DNA from: Gilvimarinus sp. DA14
Lineage (GTDB): Bacteria; Pseudomonadota; Gammaproteobacteria; Pseudomonadales; Cellvibrionaceae
Reading direction: 5' to 3'
Assembly (NCBI RefSeq): GCF_024204685.1
Contig: NZ_CP100350.1
Coordinates: forward strand, 992,001-1,056,000
Length of the DNA: 64,000 nt
Positions 55,921 through 64,000 of this stretch are shown piece after piece. Below the pieces are notes generated by a model. It had not been told where the DNA came from. It was given only the letters and a program-made list of their open reading frames with translations, and ran no database searches. The position numbers were made by a program, and so were the translations under genes. Each line of letters begins with the position of its first letter. The first letter of the stretch is position 1.

Positions 55921-55949
55921 TTGACGGCCATTGGAACACGCCGTACTAA
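55921..55949 (+). promoter_or_regulatory. Candidate promoter of the argD leader
   Basis: TTGACG (55921-55926), a 17-base spacer and TACTAA (55944-55949). It would start a transcript about 240 bases upstream of the argD start codon. No gene on the plus strand lies before it. Confidence 0.45.
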
Positions 55950-55991
55950 ACGCGGCGAGACAAGCGCAGACAAGCGAGCTATCGCTAACAA

Positions 55992-56029
55992 AGCTGCCAT
56001 AAACGCCTTCGGCGCTGTGGCGGCTTTTT
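55992..56029 (+). terminator. Terminator-like hairpin in the argD leader (attenuator or sRNA end)
   Basis: AGCTGCCA (55992-55999) pairs with TGGCGGCT (56018-56025) around an inner CGCC/GGCG stem, followed by TTTTTC. It lies about 40 bases after the predicted transcription start and 160 bases before argD. No plus-strand gene ends just upstream, so it is either an attenuator or the end of a small RNA. Confidence 0.55.
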
Positions 56030-56191
56030 CGTTTGCGCTTTTGGTTAATACGACAGACTCACACTCCCGTCCGGGATCGGCAAGCGATTAGGTTCGCCAA
56101 CCCAGCAAGACGCGAGAACCAGATTCCCTAAAATTGATGACGGCCAGAGCCCCTGCAAGGGTTCGGGTTTTATTTTTGTTGGAGAAAGCTC

Positions 56192-57367
56192 ATGTCAACG
56201 TTAATGAACACATACGGCGCCAGAACCCTTACCCTCACCAAGGGCTTGGGCAGCCGAGTGTGGGACGATGCGGGCAACAGCTACCTTGATGGCATTAGCG
56301 GTATCGCCGTGTGCGGCCTGGGCCACTCCCATGCGGCCGTAACCCGTGCCATTAACGAGCAGGCAGATACTCTTTTACACGTCTCTAATCTATACAACAT
56401 CCCCGCGCAAATGGCGCTGGGCGACAAGCTGTGCCGCGCCGCGCAGATGGACAAAGCGTTTTTCTCCAACTCCGGCGCTGAAGCAAACGAGGCGGCGATC
56501 AAGCTGGCCCGAAAATATGGCAACGATAAAGGCATAGAAAACCCCACTATTGTGGTGATGAACAGCGCTTTTCACGGCCGCACCATGGCTACCTTAACCG
56601 CCACTGGCAACGCGAAAATTCAGCAGGGCTTTGAACCGCTGCTGTCCGGTTTTGTGCGCGCACCATTTAACGATATTGCCGCTATTGAGGTATTGGCCGC
56701 CGAGCACAAGAACATTGTCGCGGTGCTAGTCGAGCCCGTTCAAGGCGAAGGCGGCGTGCGCATTCCCGATGCGGATTACCTGCCCAAGCTGCGGGAGCTG
56801 TGCGATCGCCACCAATGGCTGATGATGCTGGACGAAATTCAAACCGGTAACGGCCGCACCGGTAAATACTTTGCCTACCAACACACCAACACTCTGCCCG
56901 ATGTGGTCACCACCGCCAAGGGTCTGGGCAACGGCGTGCCTATCGGCGCCTGCCTGGCACGCGGGGCAGCGGCAGAAGTATTCGGCCCCGGCAACCACGG
57001 CTCTACCTTCGGCGGCAACCCTCTGGCCTGCCACGCGGCTGAAGCGGTAGTCGACACTCTGACTGGCGGCGACTTAATCGAGCGCGTGGCCGCACGAGGC
57101 GCGCAAATGCTGCAGAGTTTTAAGACCAAGCTTGCTGGCAACGACAAGGTGGCAGACATTCGCGGTCACGGCTTGATGCTGGGCATCGAACTGGAAGCCC
57201 CTTGCCTTGAGCTGGTAGCGAAAGCGCGCGATCTCGGCCTGCTTATTAACGTCACAGCGGGCAATACAATTCGCCTGTTGCCAACTTTCATCATGACTGA
57301 TGAAGAAACCGATGAACTGATCAACGGCGTTGTGCAGCTCATCGAGCAATTTGAACCAACCGAATAA
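56192..57367 (+). CDS. argD: Acetylornithine aminotransferase
   Basis: A 391-aa PLP enzyme of aminotransferase class III. FFSNSGAEANEAAIKLARK, MLDEIQTGNGRTG and TTAKGLGNGVPIGA (cofactor Lys) are diagnostic. GGAG stands ten bases before the ATG. It transaminates N-acetylglutamate semialdehyde in arginine synthesis and may also act on succinyl-DAP in lysine synthesis. argF follows after 18 bases, so the two probably form an operon. Confidence 0.94.
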   Translation: MSTLMNTYGARTLTLTKGLGSRVWDDAGNSYLDGISGIAVCGLGHSHAAVTRAINEQADTLLHVSNLYNIPAQMALGDKLCRAAQMDKAFFSNSGAEANEAAIKLARKYGNDKGIENPTIVVMNSAFHGRTMATLTATGNAKIQQGFEPLLSGFVRAPFNDIAAIEVLAAEHKNIVAVLVEPVQGEGGVRIPDADYLPKLRELCDRHQWLMMLDEIQTGNGRTGKYFAYQHTNTLPDVVTTAKGLGNGVPIGACLARGAAAEVFGPGNHGSTFGGNPLACHAAEAVVDTLTGGDLIERVAARGAQMLQSFKTKLAGNDKVADIRGHGLMLGIELEAPCLELVAKARDLGLLINVTAGNTIRLLPTFIMTDEETDELINGVVQLIEQFEPTE

Positions 57368-57385
57368 AACAGTAAAGGCATTACT

Positions 57386-58321
57386 ATGGTTGCAATTAAA
57401 GCACCACAGACAGCAAACAAAGTGCGGCACTTTCTTACCCTTAACGACATCAGCAAAGACGAGCTGAAGTCAATCATCGACCGTGCCATTGAAATGAAAC
57501 AGGCACTGTACGAGGGCCGTGCCCAACCTTTACTGGAGCGCAAGGTGATGGGGATGATTTTTGAAAAATCCTCCACCCGTACCCGTGTATCGTTTGAAAC
57601 CGGCATGGCGCAGCTGGGCGGCCACGCGCTGTTTTTATCACCGCGCGACACCCAACTTGGCCGCGGTGAGCCGATTGAAGACTCGGCCCGGGTGCTGTCG
57701 CGTATGGTCGACATCGTGATGATTCGCACCTTTGGTCACGACAAAATTGAGCGTTTCGCCGAGTTCTCTCGCGTACCGGTAATCAACGCCCTGACCGATG
57801 ACTTTCACCCTTGTCAGCTGCTGGCCGACATTCAAACCTTTGTCGAGCTGCGTGGCTCCATGGCGGGCAAGTCAGTCGCCTGGGTGGGCGACGGCAACAA
57901 TATGTGCAACTCGTACATAAACGCCGCCGCCATGTGCGACTTTGAGCTGCGCATCGCCTGCCCCGAGGGTTTTAACCCTTCCAGCGACTTGATAAATACA
58001 CACAGCGACAGAGTTAAACTGTGCGCAACGCCGCAAGAAGCGGTGCAAGGAACCGACTTAGTGGTCACAGATACCTGGGCCTCCATGGGTCAGGAAGAAG
58101 AAAAAAGCGAACGTGAACGCGCTTTTGCCGATTACCAGGTTAACGCCGAGCTAATGAGTCACGCCGCCAGCGACGCGCTGTTTATGCACTGCCTGCCCGC
58201 TTACCGCGGCAAAGAAGTGAGCGCTGAGCTATTGGACGCTCCGGATTCAGCCGTATGGCAAGAAGCAGAAAACCGGCTGCACGCGCAAAAAGCTCTGATA
58301 GAATTTTTGCTGACGCAGTAA
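57386..58321 (+). CDS. argF: Ornithine carbamoyltransferase
   Basis: A 311-aa enzyme. [10 protein letters not shown] binds carbamoyl phosphate, [11 protein letters not shown] and [13 protein letters not shown] are the ornithine-side motifs. It forms citrulline from ornithine in arginine synthesis. In frame and spacing with argD as an operon. An ornithine/lysine decarboxylase is encoded 3 kb away. Confidence 0.95.
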   Translation: MVAIKAPQTANKVRHFLTLNDISKDELKSIIDRAIEMKQALYEGRAQPLLERKVMGMIFEKSSTRTRVSFETGMAQLGGHALFLSPRDTQLGRGEPIEDSARVLSRMVDIVMIRTFGHDKIERFAEFSRVPVINALTDDFHPCQLLADIQTFVELRGSMAGKSVAWVGDGNNMCNSYINAAAMCDFELRIACPEGFNPSSDLINTHSDRVKLCATPQEAVQGTDLVVTDTWASMGQEEEKSERERAFADYQVNAELMSHAASDALFMHCLPAYRGKEVSAELLDAPDSAVWQEAENRLHAQKALIEFLLTQ

Positions 58322-58391
58322 CCCTGCCAGCAAGCAATATCTCGGACCCAACTACTCGCCAAACAACAGCGTATTGAGTTAAGGAGTGAGT

Positions 58392-59408
58392 ATGAGCCAT
58401 TGGCAGGAATTTCTCGAAAGCCAGGGCGCCCGGCGCCGCGACAATGGCGGCTATGCCTTTGCCGGTGACACACAGCCACTTTGCAGCACCAGCACCTGGC
58501 TCAGCCCCCTGGGTCATCAAGGATTTATCAGCCTAACCGGCCCTGATGCGACTAAATTTTTGCAGGGTCAGGTGACCTGCGATGTACGTGAACTGGAAAA
58601 ACAGCAGTGGCTACAGGGTGCCCAGTGCAATTTAAAAGGCCGCATTGTTGCAAGCTTTAAGCTTGCCGCTCTGGACAGTGAAAACTTACTCCTAAAAACC
58701 AGCGCCGATCTTCTGCAGACTCTTTTAACCAGCCTGCAAAAGTACGCGGTTTTCTCCAAGGTAACCCTTGCGGCCGACTCCCAATGGCTGGCCTTTGGCC
58801 TCTGCGGCCCCAGTGCCGCTGCACTGGTTGAGCAGCAAACTGGCCTTGCGCCAGACATCCACGGTTTTCAGGCATCCGACACAGTGATCGCCCTGCAACA
58901 CGAGCCCGACCGTTACGAACTTTGGGTAAAAGTCGAAAATGCGCAAAAGCTCTGGTTGAGCCTGGCCGAGCACTGCCAACTGGCTGGCACTGAGCACTGG
59001 CAGCTGAGCGATATAGGCGCCGGCATCGCCGAGGTCGACGCCGCCACCAGCGAACGCTTCACTCCACAGGACTTAAACTATCAATTGATTGGCGCCGTCA
59101 GCTTTAAAAAAGGCTGCTACACCGGTCAAGAGGTGGTAGCCAGGCTACACTACAAGGCCACATTGAAAAAACACCTCTACCGCATTGCCGGTGCAGGCGA
59201 GCCTCCGGCAGCTGGCACCAGCATTTGTGACGCGCAAGGTAAAAATCGCGGCGAAGTAGTCCAGGCAATCGCCACAGACCAGGGCTTTGAAGCTCTGGCC
59301 GTGCTACCTAGCGCTGACGAAAATACACTGCAGCTGAGTGACTCTGGCGAGCCGGTTACCCGATTAAGCTTGCCCTATAGCATTCCCTCGGCAGACAATA
59401 GCGACTGA
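58392..59408 (+). CDS. ygfZ: Folate-binding protein YgfZ
   Basis: A 338-aa GcvT-fold protein. The YgfZ signature KKGCYTGQEVVARLHYK is present. It helps iron-sulfur cluster assembly or repair using folate. ATG 58392 has AAGGAG six bases upstream; the earlier GTG (58386) lies inside that ribosome binding site region and is not preferred. It follows argF by 70 bases and may or may not be co-transcribed. Confidence 0.92.
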   Translation: MSHWQEFLESQGARRRDNGGYAFAGDTQPLCSTSTWLSPLGHQGFISLTGPDATKFLQGQVTCDVRELEKQQWLQGAQCNLKGRIVASFKLAALDSENLLLKTSADLLQTLLTSLQKYAVFSKVTLAADSQWLAFGLCGPSAAALVEQQTGLAPDIHGFQASDTVIALQHEPDRYELWVKVENAQKLWLSLAEHCQLAGTEHWQLSDIGAGIAEVDAATSERFTPQDLNYQLIGAVSFKKGCYTGQEVVARLHYKATLKKHLYRIAGAGEPPAAGTSICDAQGKNRGEVVQAIATDQGFEALAVLPSADENTLQLSDSGEPVTRLSLPYSIPSADNSD

Positions 59409-59429
59409 ATACAAAAAACGGGACAACCG

Positions 59430-60266
59430 ATGAGTCAAGTAGTAGACACTGTCCGCCAGGACATTATCGCCGCCATTAAATCTGACCGCCTGGTACTGCC
59501 CACCCTGCCCGAAGCGGCCCTGCGGGTGCGTGAAGTAGCCGAAGATCCAGATGCGAATATGGATCAATTAACCAACGTTATCGGCAACGATGCGGCCCTC
59601 TCAGCTCGCATTGTGCGCGTGGCAAATAGCCCTTTGATGCGTTCCAGCAAAGCCATTGAAGATTTAAAGTCCGCCGTAATGCGGCTGGGCATTCAATACA
59701 CTTGCAACATTGCCACCGGCCTTGCCATGCAGCAGATGTTTCAGGCTACGTCGGATTTAGTCGACTCACGCCTGCGCGACACCTGGAATCGCTCCAGCGA
59801 AATCGCCGGCATTTGTCATGTGCTGTGCCGCCACTACACCAAGCTGCGTCCCGACCAGGCTACCCTGGCCGGGTTGATTCACCGTATCGGTGTGCTGCCC
59901 ATTCTTACCTATGCCGAAGAGCACCCCTCTTTGCTCAAAGACAGCCTGACTCTGGACCGAGTGATCTTCCAGTTGCAGGGGGCCATTGGCGATCTCATTT
60001 TAAAAACCTGGGATTTTCCCGCCGAAATTGCCAATGTGCCTTCACAACACATGAAATTTAACCGCGAAGCCGACAAGGCCGATTACGCCGACATAGTTAC
60101 CGTGGCGATGCTGCAAAGCTACCTGGGTACAGACACAGCCCTGGGCCGCGTGGACTATCACAAAGTCACAGCGTTCGGCCGCCTGGGCATGGACCCGGAC
60201 ATGCAAATGGCTGAAGCCGAAGACCTATCGGCGGAAATGGAAGCGGCAATGACGTTGTTGCAATAG
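59430..60266 (+). CDS. HDOD-domain signalling protein
   Basis: A 278-aa protein made of one HDOD domain (about 15-210), recognised by LPTLPEAALRVREVAEDPDANM, TNVIGNDAALSARIVRVANSP and AGLIHRIGVLPIL. The catalytic HD pair is lost, as is normal in the family. Such proteins act in c-di-GMP or surface-related signalling. It follows ygfZ by 21 bases. Confidence 0.85.
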   Translation: MSQVVDTVRQDIIAAIKSDRLVLPTLPEAALRVREVAEDPDANMDQLTNVIGNDAALSARIVRVANSPLMRSSKAIEDLKSAVMRLGIQYTCNIATGLAMQQMFQATSDLVDSRLRDTWNRSSEIAGICHVLCRHYTKLRPDQATLAGLIHRIGVLPILTYAEEHPSLLKDSLTLDRVIFQLQGAIGDLILKTWDFPAEIANVPSQHMKFNREADKADYADIVTVAMLQSYLGTDTALGRVDYHKVTAFGRLGMDPDMQMAEAEDLSAEMEAAMTLLQ

Positions 60267-60274
60267 AAAGCCCG

Positions 60275-60317
60275 ACGTCTGAAGTCGGATGTCTGATGCG
60301 TCCGACTTCAGACGTCC
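60275..60317. repeat. Perfect 16-bp inverted repeat between the HDOD and ung genes
   Basis: GACGTCTGAAGTCGGA (60275-60290) is the exact reverse complement of TCCGACTTCAGACGTC (60302-60317), with an 11-base loop. No T tract follows in either direction. It begins eight bases after the HDOD stop and sits between convergent genes. It could serve as a bidirectional transcript end or be a copy of a dispersed palindromic repeat; no second copy was found in this window. Confidence 0.8.
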
Positions 60318-60332
60318 GACCTTGGACACACT

Positions 60333-61016
60333 TCACAGCCGCCAATCAATCGGCTCTACCCCTCTGGCCTGTAAATACTCATTCGCTTTAGCAAAATGCC
60401 CGTTACCTATAAACCCGCGATGGGCGGACAGCGGCGAGGGGTGAGGCGAGGTTAGCACCAGATGTTTGCGAGTATCGATCAACCGCCCTTTTTTCTGTGC
60501 GTAGCTGCCCCACAGCAAAAACACTAGCCCTTCGCGGTCTCGGTTGAGTGCATCGATGGCCGCATCTGTGAATTGCTCCCACCCCTGATTTTGATGCGAC
60601 CCAGCTCTGCCTTGCTCGACACTGAGCGTGGCGTTTAACAGTAGTACGCCTTGGTCAGCCCAGTTTTGCAGGCAGCCGTGATCTGGCCTCGGAATACCCA
60701 GGTCACGCTCTATCTCTTTAAACATGTTTTGCAGCGAGGGGGGCGGGCGCACCCCAATGGGCACGGAGAAGCTTAAGCCGTGGGCCTGCCCTGGGCCGTG
60801 ATAGGGGTCCTGCCCCAAAATCACCACTTTGACCTGCTTAAACGGGGTGGAATTGAACGCGTTAAACATTAACGGCGACGGCGGATAGATAGTTTTACCC
60901 GCTTGCTTTTCGCGCTGCAGAAAAGCTTTTAACGCCTGCATATGGGGCTTTTCAAATTCGCCCTCAAGCTCGGCCAGCCAGCCGGGCTCCAGTTGAATGG
61001 GTTTTGCCTCACTCAC
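60333..61016 (-). CDS. ung: Uracil-DNA glycosylase
   Basis: A 227-aa family-1 [21 protein letters not shown] holds the catalytic Asp70, and [11 protein letters not shown] the catalytic His192. It removes uracil from DNA. Monocistronic, convergent with the HDOD gene. Confidence 0.96.
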   Translation of the reverse strand: MSEAKPIQLEPGWLAELEGEFEKPHMQALKAFLQREKQAGKTIYPPSPLMFNAFNSTPFKQVKVVILGQDPYHGPGQAHGLSFSVPIGVRPPPSLQNMFKEIERDLGIPRPDHGCLQNWADQGVLLLNATLSVEQGRAGSHQNQGWEQFTDAAIDALNRDREGLVFLLWGSYAQKKGRLIDTRKHLVLTSPHPSPLSAHRGFIGNGHFAKANEYLQARGVEPIDWRL

Positions 61017-61054
61017 AATCTAACTCCTTTGCAAGCGAGGCAATGTATCACTGT

Positions 61055-62239
61055 TTACTCGTCGATGCAGTATTCGGCGAGGGGCGGAAAGCCGTTAAAC
61101 TCAACCGCGCTGTAGCTGGTGGTGTAAGCGCCGGTAGAGAGCCAGTACAAGCGGTCTCCCGAGGCCAAATCCAGCGGCAGCGGATACTTGAAGTTTTCGT
61201 ACATAATGTCGGCACTGTCGCAGGTAGGTCCGGCCAGCACAGCGCCCTCTAATTCGCCGCTTTTTTCTGTATAAACCGGATACTTGATCGACTCATCCAG
61301 GGTTTCAATCAAACCCGAAAATTTACCCACATCGGTAAACACCCAGCGATGCAAGGCGGTGCGCGATTTGCGTGAAATCAGCACCACCTCACTGACCAGC
61401 ACACCCGCATTGGCAATCAGTGAGCGGCCGGGCTCGAGAATAATGCGCGGAAACTCATCGCCAAAATCCTCGTGTAAAAAGCGCGTGATCTCTTCGGCGT
61501 AAGTCGCTAGATCGTTAGTGCGGCTAATATAATTGGCCGGAAAGCCACCGCCCATATTGATCATTTTCAGGGTGATCCCCTGCTCTTCAAACAAACGCTC
61601 AAAAATAACCTTAACTTTTGCCAGTGCCGCATCCCAGCTGCCAATCTCACGCTGTTGTGAACCCACATGGAAAGACACACCGTAGGGTTCCAGCTCCAGC
61701 TCGCGCGCCAGTGTCAGCAGCTCTACCGCCATCTCAGTTTCACAGCCAAACTTGCGTGACAGAGGCCAGTCGGCGGTTTGCGAACCGTCAGTCAAAACGC
61801 GAACGTAAACCTGCGCGCCGGGCGCCTCGCGGGCAATAGTGTGCAAGTCAGCTTCAGAGTCGGTAGCGAACAGGCGCACACCACGCTCGTAAAAATAGCG
61901 AATATCTGCAGCCTTTTTAATGGTGTTGCCATAGCTGATGCGCACAGGCTCAACCCCCAGGCCCATGACTTTGTCCAACTCGTAGCGCGAGGCGATATCA
62001 AAATTGGCGCCGCGATCACGCAACAGCTTTAAAATAGCTTCGGCAGGATTGGCTTTGACCGCGTAGTAGATATCCGCATAGGAAAAGCTGTTCACCAGCT
62101 CATCATACGCTCGGGCAATGGTCGGCAAGTCGATAACCACAAAGGGCGTTTCGCGCTGATCGGCGAATGCTTTTATCCGTGCAAAGGTCTCCGCACGGTA
62201 GTAATCAGCAACGTCGGTTACACCATTAAATTCGTTCAT
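61055..62239 (-). CDS. Type III PLP ornithine/lysine decarboxylase
   Basis: A 394-aa fold-III decarboxylase. K62 in YYAVKANP binds PLP; FHVGSQQ, GGGFP, EPGR and GPTCDSADIMYE are the cofactor and active-site segments, with the catalytic Cys in the last. It is related to eukaryote-type ornithine decarboxylase and to the bacterial lysine/ornithine enzymes. It makes putrescine and/or cadaverine. A hairpin lies just upstream of its ribosome binding site (CAGGAGGC). Confidence 0.9.
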   Translation of the reverse strand: MNEFNGVTDVADYYRAETFARIKAFADQRETPFVVIDLPTIARAYDELVNSFSYADIYYAVKANPAEAILKLLRDRGANFDIASRYELDKVMGLGVEPVRISYGNTIKKAADIRYFYERGVRLFATDSEADLHTIAREAPGAQVYVRVLTDGSQTADWPLSRKFGCETEMAVELLTLARELELEPYGVSFHVGSQQREIGSWDAALAKVKVIFERLFEEQGITLKMINMGGGFPANYISRTNDLATYAEEITRFLHEDFGDEFPRIILEPGRSLIANAGVLVSEVVLISRKSRTALHRWVFTDVGKFSGLIETLDESIKYPVYTEKSGELEGAVLAGPTCDSADIMYENFKYPLPLDLASGDRLYWLSTGAYTTSYSAVEFNGFPPLAEYCIDE

Positions 62240-62254
62240 TACTTGCCTCCTGGG

Positions 62255-62276
62255 CTTTTTTGTTGCGGCAAAAAAG
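62255..62276 (-). promoter_or_regulatory. Palindromic hairpin in the decarboxylase leader
   Basis: CTTTTTTG (62255-62262) / CAAAAAAG (62269-62276) with a 6-base loop. It ends about 15 bases before the decarboxylase start codon, next to its ribosome binding site, so it could affect translation. The function is speculative. Confidence 0.4.
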
Positions 62277-62465
62277 AAGGGGCAACCCGCCGCAACGAAT
62301 CACCCCAAAACCGTTGGAGCCTAAAGAGTAGCAGCTCCGAAAACGCGCGCATTAAAAGACCAAACCCAGCGCTTGGCAATCAATTTATTAGGTTAATTTC
62401 TTCTAGGCGCTGGCAAGAAAAGCTTCAAAGACGAAACTTTAGTTATAAGCAAAACCAACAGACAC

Positions 62466-62492
62466 AAAAAACCCGGCTTGCGCCGGGTTTTT
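62466..62492 (-). terminator. Terminator after the peroxiredoxin gene (bidirectional)
   Basis: ACCCGGC (62471-62477) / GCCGGGT (62482-62488) extended by A5/T5 flanks, with a 4-base loop. It lies 28 bases past the peroxiredoxin stop codon. The remaining 62277-62465 stretch holds no gene and should contain the decarboxylase promoter. Confidence 0.9.
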
Positions 62493-62520
62493 GCGGAATA
62501 AACCGAGGTAGAACCTGAGC

Positions 62521-63123
62521 TTACAGCTTGCCAGAGTTCTCAGACAGGTAAGAAGCAACGCCCTGGGCAGATGCGTCCATACCTTTGTCGCCTTCCTGCC
62601 AGCCTGCGGGACATACTTCGCCGTGCTCTTGGTGGAACGCCAGAGCGTCAACCATGCGCAGCATTTCGTCAACGTTACGCCCCAGAGGCAGGTCGTTAAC
62701 TACTTGGTGGCGAACCACACCGTCTTCGTCGATCAGGAAAGAGCCGCGGAAAGCAACACCGGCGTCAGCTTCTACGTCGAAAGCCTGACAAATTTCGTGT
62801 TTAACGTCGGCAACCATGGTGTATTTAACTTGGCCGATGCCACCTTCGTTCACGGGGGTGTTACGCCATGCGCTGTGGGTGAACTGAGAATCGATAGATA
62901 CCGCAATCACTTCAACGCCGCGATCCTGGAACGCCTGGAAGCGGTTGTCGAAAGCAATCAGTTCAGAGGGGCATACGAAAGTAAAATCCAGAGGGTAAAA
63001 GAATACCACTGCTTTTTTGCCTTTAATGGCTTCAGACAGCTTGTACTCATCAACGATTTCGCCGTTGCCCAGAACAGCTGCTGCAGTAAAATCCGGTACT
63101 TGTTTTCCTACTAATACGCCCAT
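62521..63123 (-). CDS. Typical 2-Cys peroxiredoxin (AhpC/Prx family)
   Basis: A 200-aa peroxidase. The peroxidatic Cys51 is in DFTFVCPSE and the resolving Cys171 in EVCPAGWQ. It reduces hydrogen peroxide and organic peroxides. GGAG lies nine bases before the ATG. It is divergent from the iron-storage genes bfd-bfr, consistent with linked peroxide and iron control. Confidence 0.94.
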   Translation of the reverse strand: MGVLVGKQVPDFTAAAVLGNGEIVDEYKLSEAIKGKKAVVFFYPLDFTFVCPSELIAFDNRFQAFQDRGVEVIAVSIDSQFTHSAWRNTPVNEGGIGQVKYTMVADVKHEICQAFDVEADAGVAFRGSFLIDEDGVVRHQVVNDLPLGRNVDEMLRMVDALAFHQEHGEVCPAGWQEGDKGMDASAQGVASYLSENSGKL

Positions 63124-63462
63124 GTCTTAATCTCCTAAGTTAACGGACTGAGAAATAAACTCCCTGCAAAGGTGGGGCTTGTTTAAACAAAAACAACCCC
63201 GCTTCGCAAAGAGAGTGACAAACTTGTGTGACAATGCTGCGGACAGCTCCAGAGTTGAGCTGCCTTGGCAATCAACAATCAATTGCCCGATATTGCGGAG
63301 TTATCTTACACCCTCTATTTCCGCGGTCACATTGATTTTCTATATGGCTGCTATTGCATTTTTTTGCCTGCAGCGCGATTGATCGCCAATTTGCCCACAA
63401 TAGCGCCAAAAATCGTTATAACCAGAAGCGCAAAGCCAAACAACAATTATTCTCAGAAATTA
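63124..63462. other. Divergent intergenic region between the peroxiredoxin and bfd genes
   Basis: About 340 bases hold the peroxiredoxin leader and promoter. Short open frames on the plus strand (63179-63471) have no ribosome binding site and overlap the predicted bfd promoter; not considered genes. Confidence 0.55.
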
Positions 63463-63491
63463 TTGACATAAATTCTCATTAGCAATACTAT
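63463..63491 (+). promoter_or_regulatory. bfd promoter with Fur-box-like sequence
   Basis: TTGACA (63463-63468), a 17-base spacer and TACTAT (63486-63491) make a strong sigma-70 promoter. The spacer contains AATTCTCATTAGC, whose complement GCTAATGAGAATT resembles a Fur half-site array, and TTATTCTCA just upstream gives a second half-site. Fur repression under iron sufficiency is expected for bfd. Confidence 0.6.
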
Positions 63492-63532
63492 CGCGATATG
63501 ACAATGCTGTGAATAATAGGCTTTTATCTCTC

Positions 63533-63742
63533 ATGTACGTTTGTCTTTGCCAGGGTATTACCGATCGCCAAATACAGGCCGCCGTCCACGACGGTGCCCA
63601 CAGTCTAGGTAAGTTACGCAAAAGCCTGGGCGTAGCAAGCCAATGTGGCAAATGCGCATCGCTCACCCGTGAGATTCTTGACGATACCTTGCAGGAAATA
63701 CCGGAAATAGGTGGATTACCACAGTTTTTCGCAGTCGCCTGA
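63533..63742 (+). CDS. bfd: Bacterioferritin-associated ferredoxin
   Basis: A 69-aa [2Fe-2S] protein starting [14 protein letters not shown]; the four cluster cysteines are in CLC and SQCGKCA. It reduces bacterioferritin iron for release. An upstream GTG in frame (63509) would add eight residues and is not preferred. bfr begins 154 bases downstream. Confidence 0.93.
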   Translation: MYVCLCQGITDRQIQAAVHDGAHSLGKLRKSLGVASQCGKCASLTREILDDTLQEIPEIGGLPQFFAVA

Positions 63743-63896
63743 TGCTGTTTGTCAGGCGCAAACGAGAATAAGAACACCTCTCCCAATCATTCAAAAATCC
63801 CTTTCATTTCAAAGACTTACGCTTGACAAGGGCGCATTTCGAGCCCACACTTACGCGTGTTTTCCACTGTGCCACTGCACCGGTAAGGAGTCGATC

Positions 63897-64000
63897 ATGA
63901 AAGGCGATCCCAAAGTAATTGCATATTTAAATAAAGTACTGGGTAACGAGCTGGTTGCCATTAACCAGTACTTCCTTCACGCCCGTATGTACAAAGACTG
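63897..64000 (+). CDS. bfr: Bacterioferritin, N-terminus only (cut by window edge)
   Basis: 34 codons are visible, preceded by TAAGGAG six bases before the [23 protein letters not shown] then [15 protein letters not shown]. The first ferroxidase Glu ([10 protein letters not shown]) is present. It stores iron as a haem-containing 24-mer. A TTGACA (63823-63828) upstream may give it its own promoter. Confidence 0.93.
   Translation, partial: MKGDPKVIAYLNKVLGNELVAINQYFLHARMYKD

Noticed and set aside
55870-56091. 73-codon open frame upstream of argD with a hydrophobic start
   Set aside because: It runs through the predicted promoter and terminator hairpin and has no ribosome binding site.
60275-60317. 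Intrinsic terminator of the HDOD or ung gene
   Set aside because: No T tract follows the hairpin on either strand, so it is listed as a repeat.
63179-63471. Two open frames between the peroxiredoxin and bfd genes
   Set aside because: They overlap a strong promoter and Fur-like box and have no ribosome binding site.

Overview
The window reads as ordinary chromosome of a Gram-negative, polysaccharide-degrading gammaproteobacterium, most like the marine Cellvibrionales (Saccharophagus/Teredinibacter/Cellvibrio type). That placement is inferred from gene content: a polysaccharide lyase family 6 gene, two TonB-dependent receptors (one of the large oligosaccharide type), type II secretion genes gspA/gspB, the gacS-cysM-rlmD order known from Pseudomonas, BamC, LpxL, GrxD and bfd-bfr. 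No transposase, integrase, phage gene, CRISPR array or rRNA gene was seen.

Region 1 (1-9.8 kb) is a carbohydrate catabolic locus, most likely for alginate. It runs: PL6 lyase (minus, cut by the window edge), a FadR/GntR regulator and hexuronate-type MFS transporter (plus), a beta-hydroxyacid dehydrogenase that fits DEH reductase (minus), a second nearly identical FadR/GntR regulator (plus), and a 975-aa TonB-dependent receptor (minus). The implied flow is receptor uptake of oligomers, lyase cleavage, inner-membrane import of the unsaturated monouronate, and reduction to KDG. An ATTGGT-type operator recurs at every promoter of the locus, usually on the -35 box, and the divergent regulator/promoter module is present twice.

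Region 2 (9.8-30.4 kb) is mainly housekeeping: a peptidase-like hydrolase and pseudouridine synthase, an acyltransferase, gspAB, rlmD-cysM divergent from the gacS/barA hybrid kinase, the lepA-lepB-DUF4845-rnc-era-recO operon, dapE, a DUF1461 membrane protein, a dienelactone hydrolase-like gene, and a translationally coupled folA-NADAR pair. The folA product strongly resembles the integron-borne trimethoprim-resistance enzyme DfrA1.

Region 3 (30.6-35.5 kb) is the most unusual part. It holds an Anbu proteasome-like protease facing an operon of circularly permuted ATP-grasp, alpha-E protein and zinc-ribbon HEIGH metallopeptidase, with a 2OG-Fe(II) oxygenase just upstream. The group looks like a peptide-synthesis/peptide-degradation system of unknown substrate. 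The transglutaminase-like gene often found in such operons is absent, and the Anbu and metallopeptidase genes overlap tail to tail.

Region 4 (35.5-64 kb) is again mostly core: rsmJ, an OmpA-like lipoprotein, an LRR lipoprotein, a PilZ protein, a YycJ-like hydrolase, bamC-dapA, nadA, two tandem identical tRNA-Lys genes, queE-queC, purC, an SDR, corA, lpxL and grxD. It continues with a tightly packed hyuB-like/hrpB/TonB-receptor operon, argD-argF-ygfZ-HDOD behind a hairpin-rich leader, ung, an ornithine/lysine decarboxylase, a 2-Cys peroxiredoxin, and bfd plus the start of bfr behind a Fur-box-like promoter.
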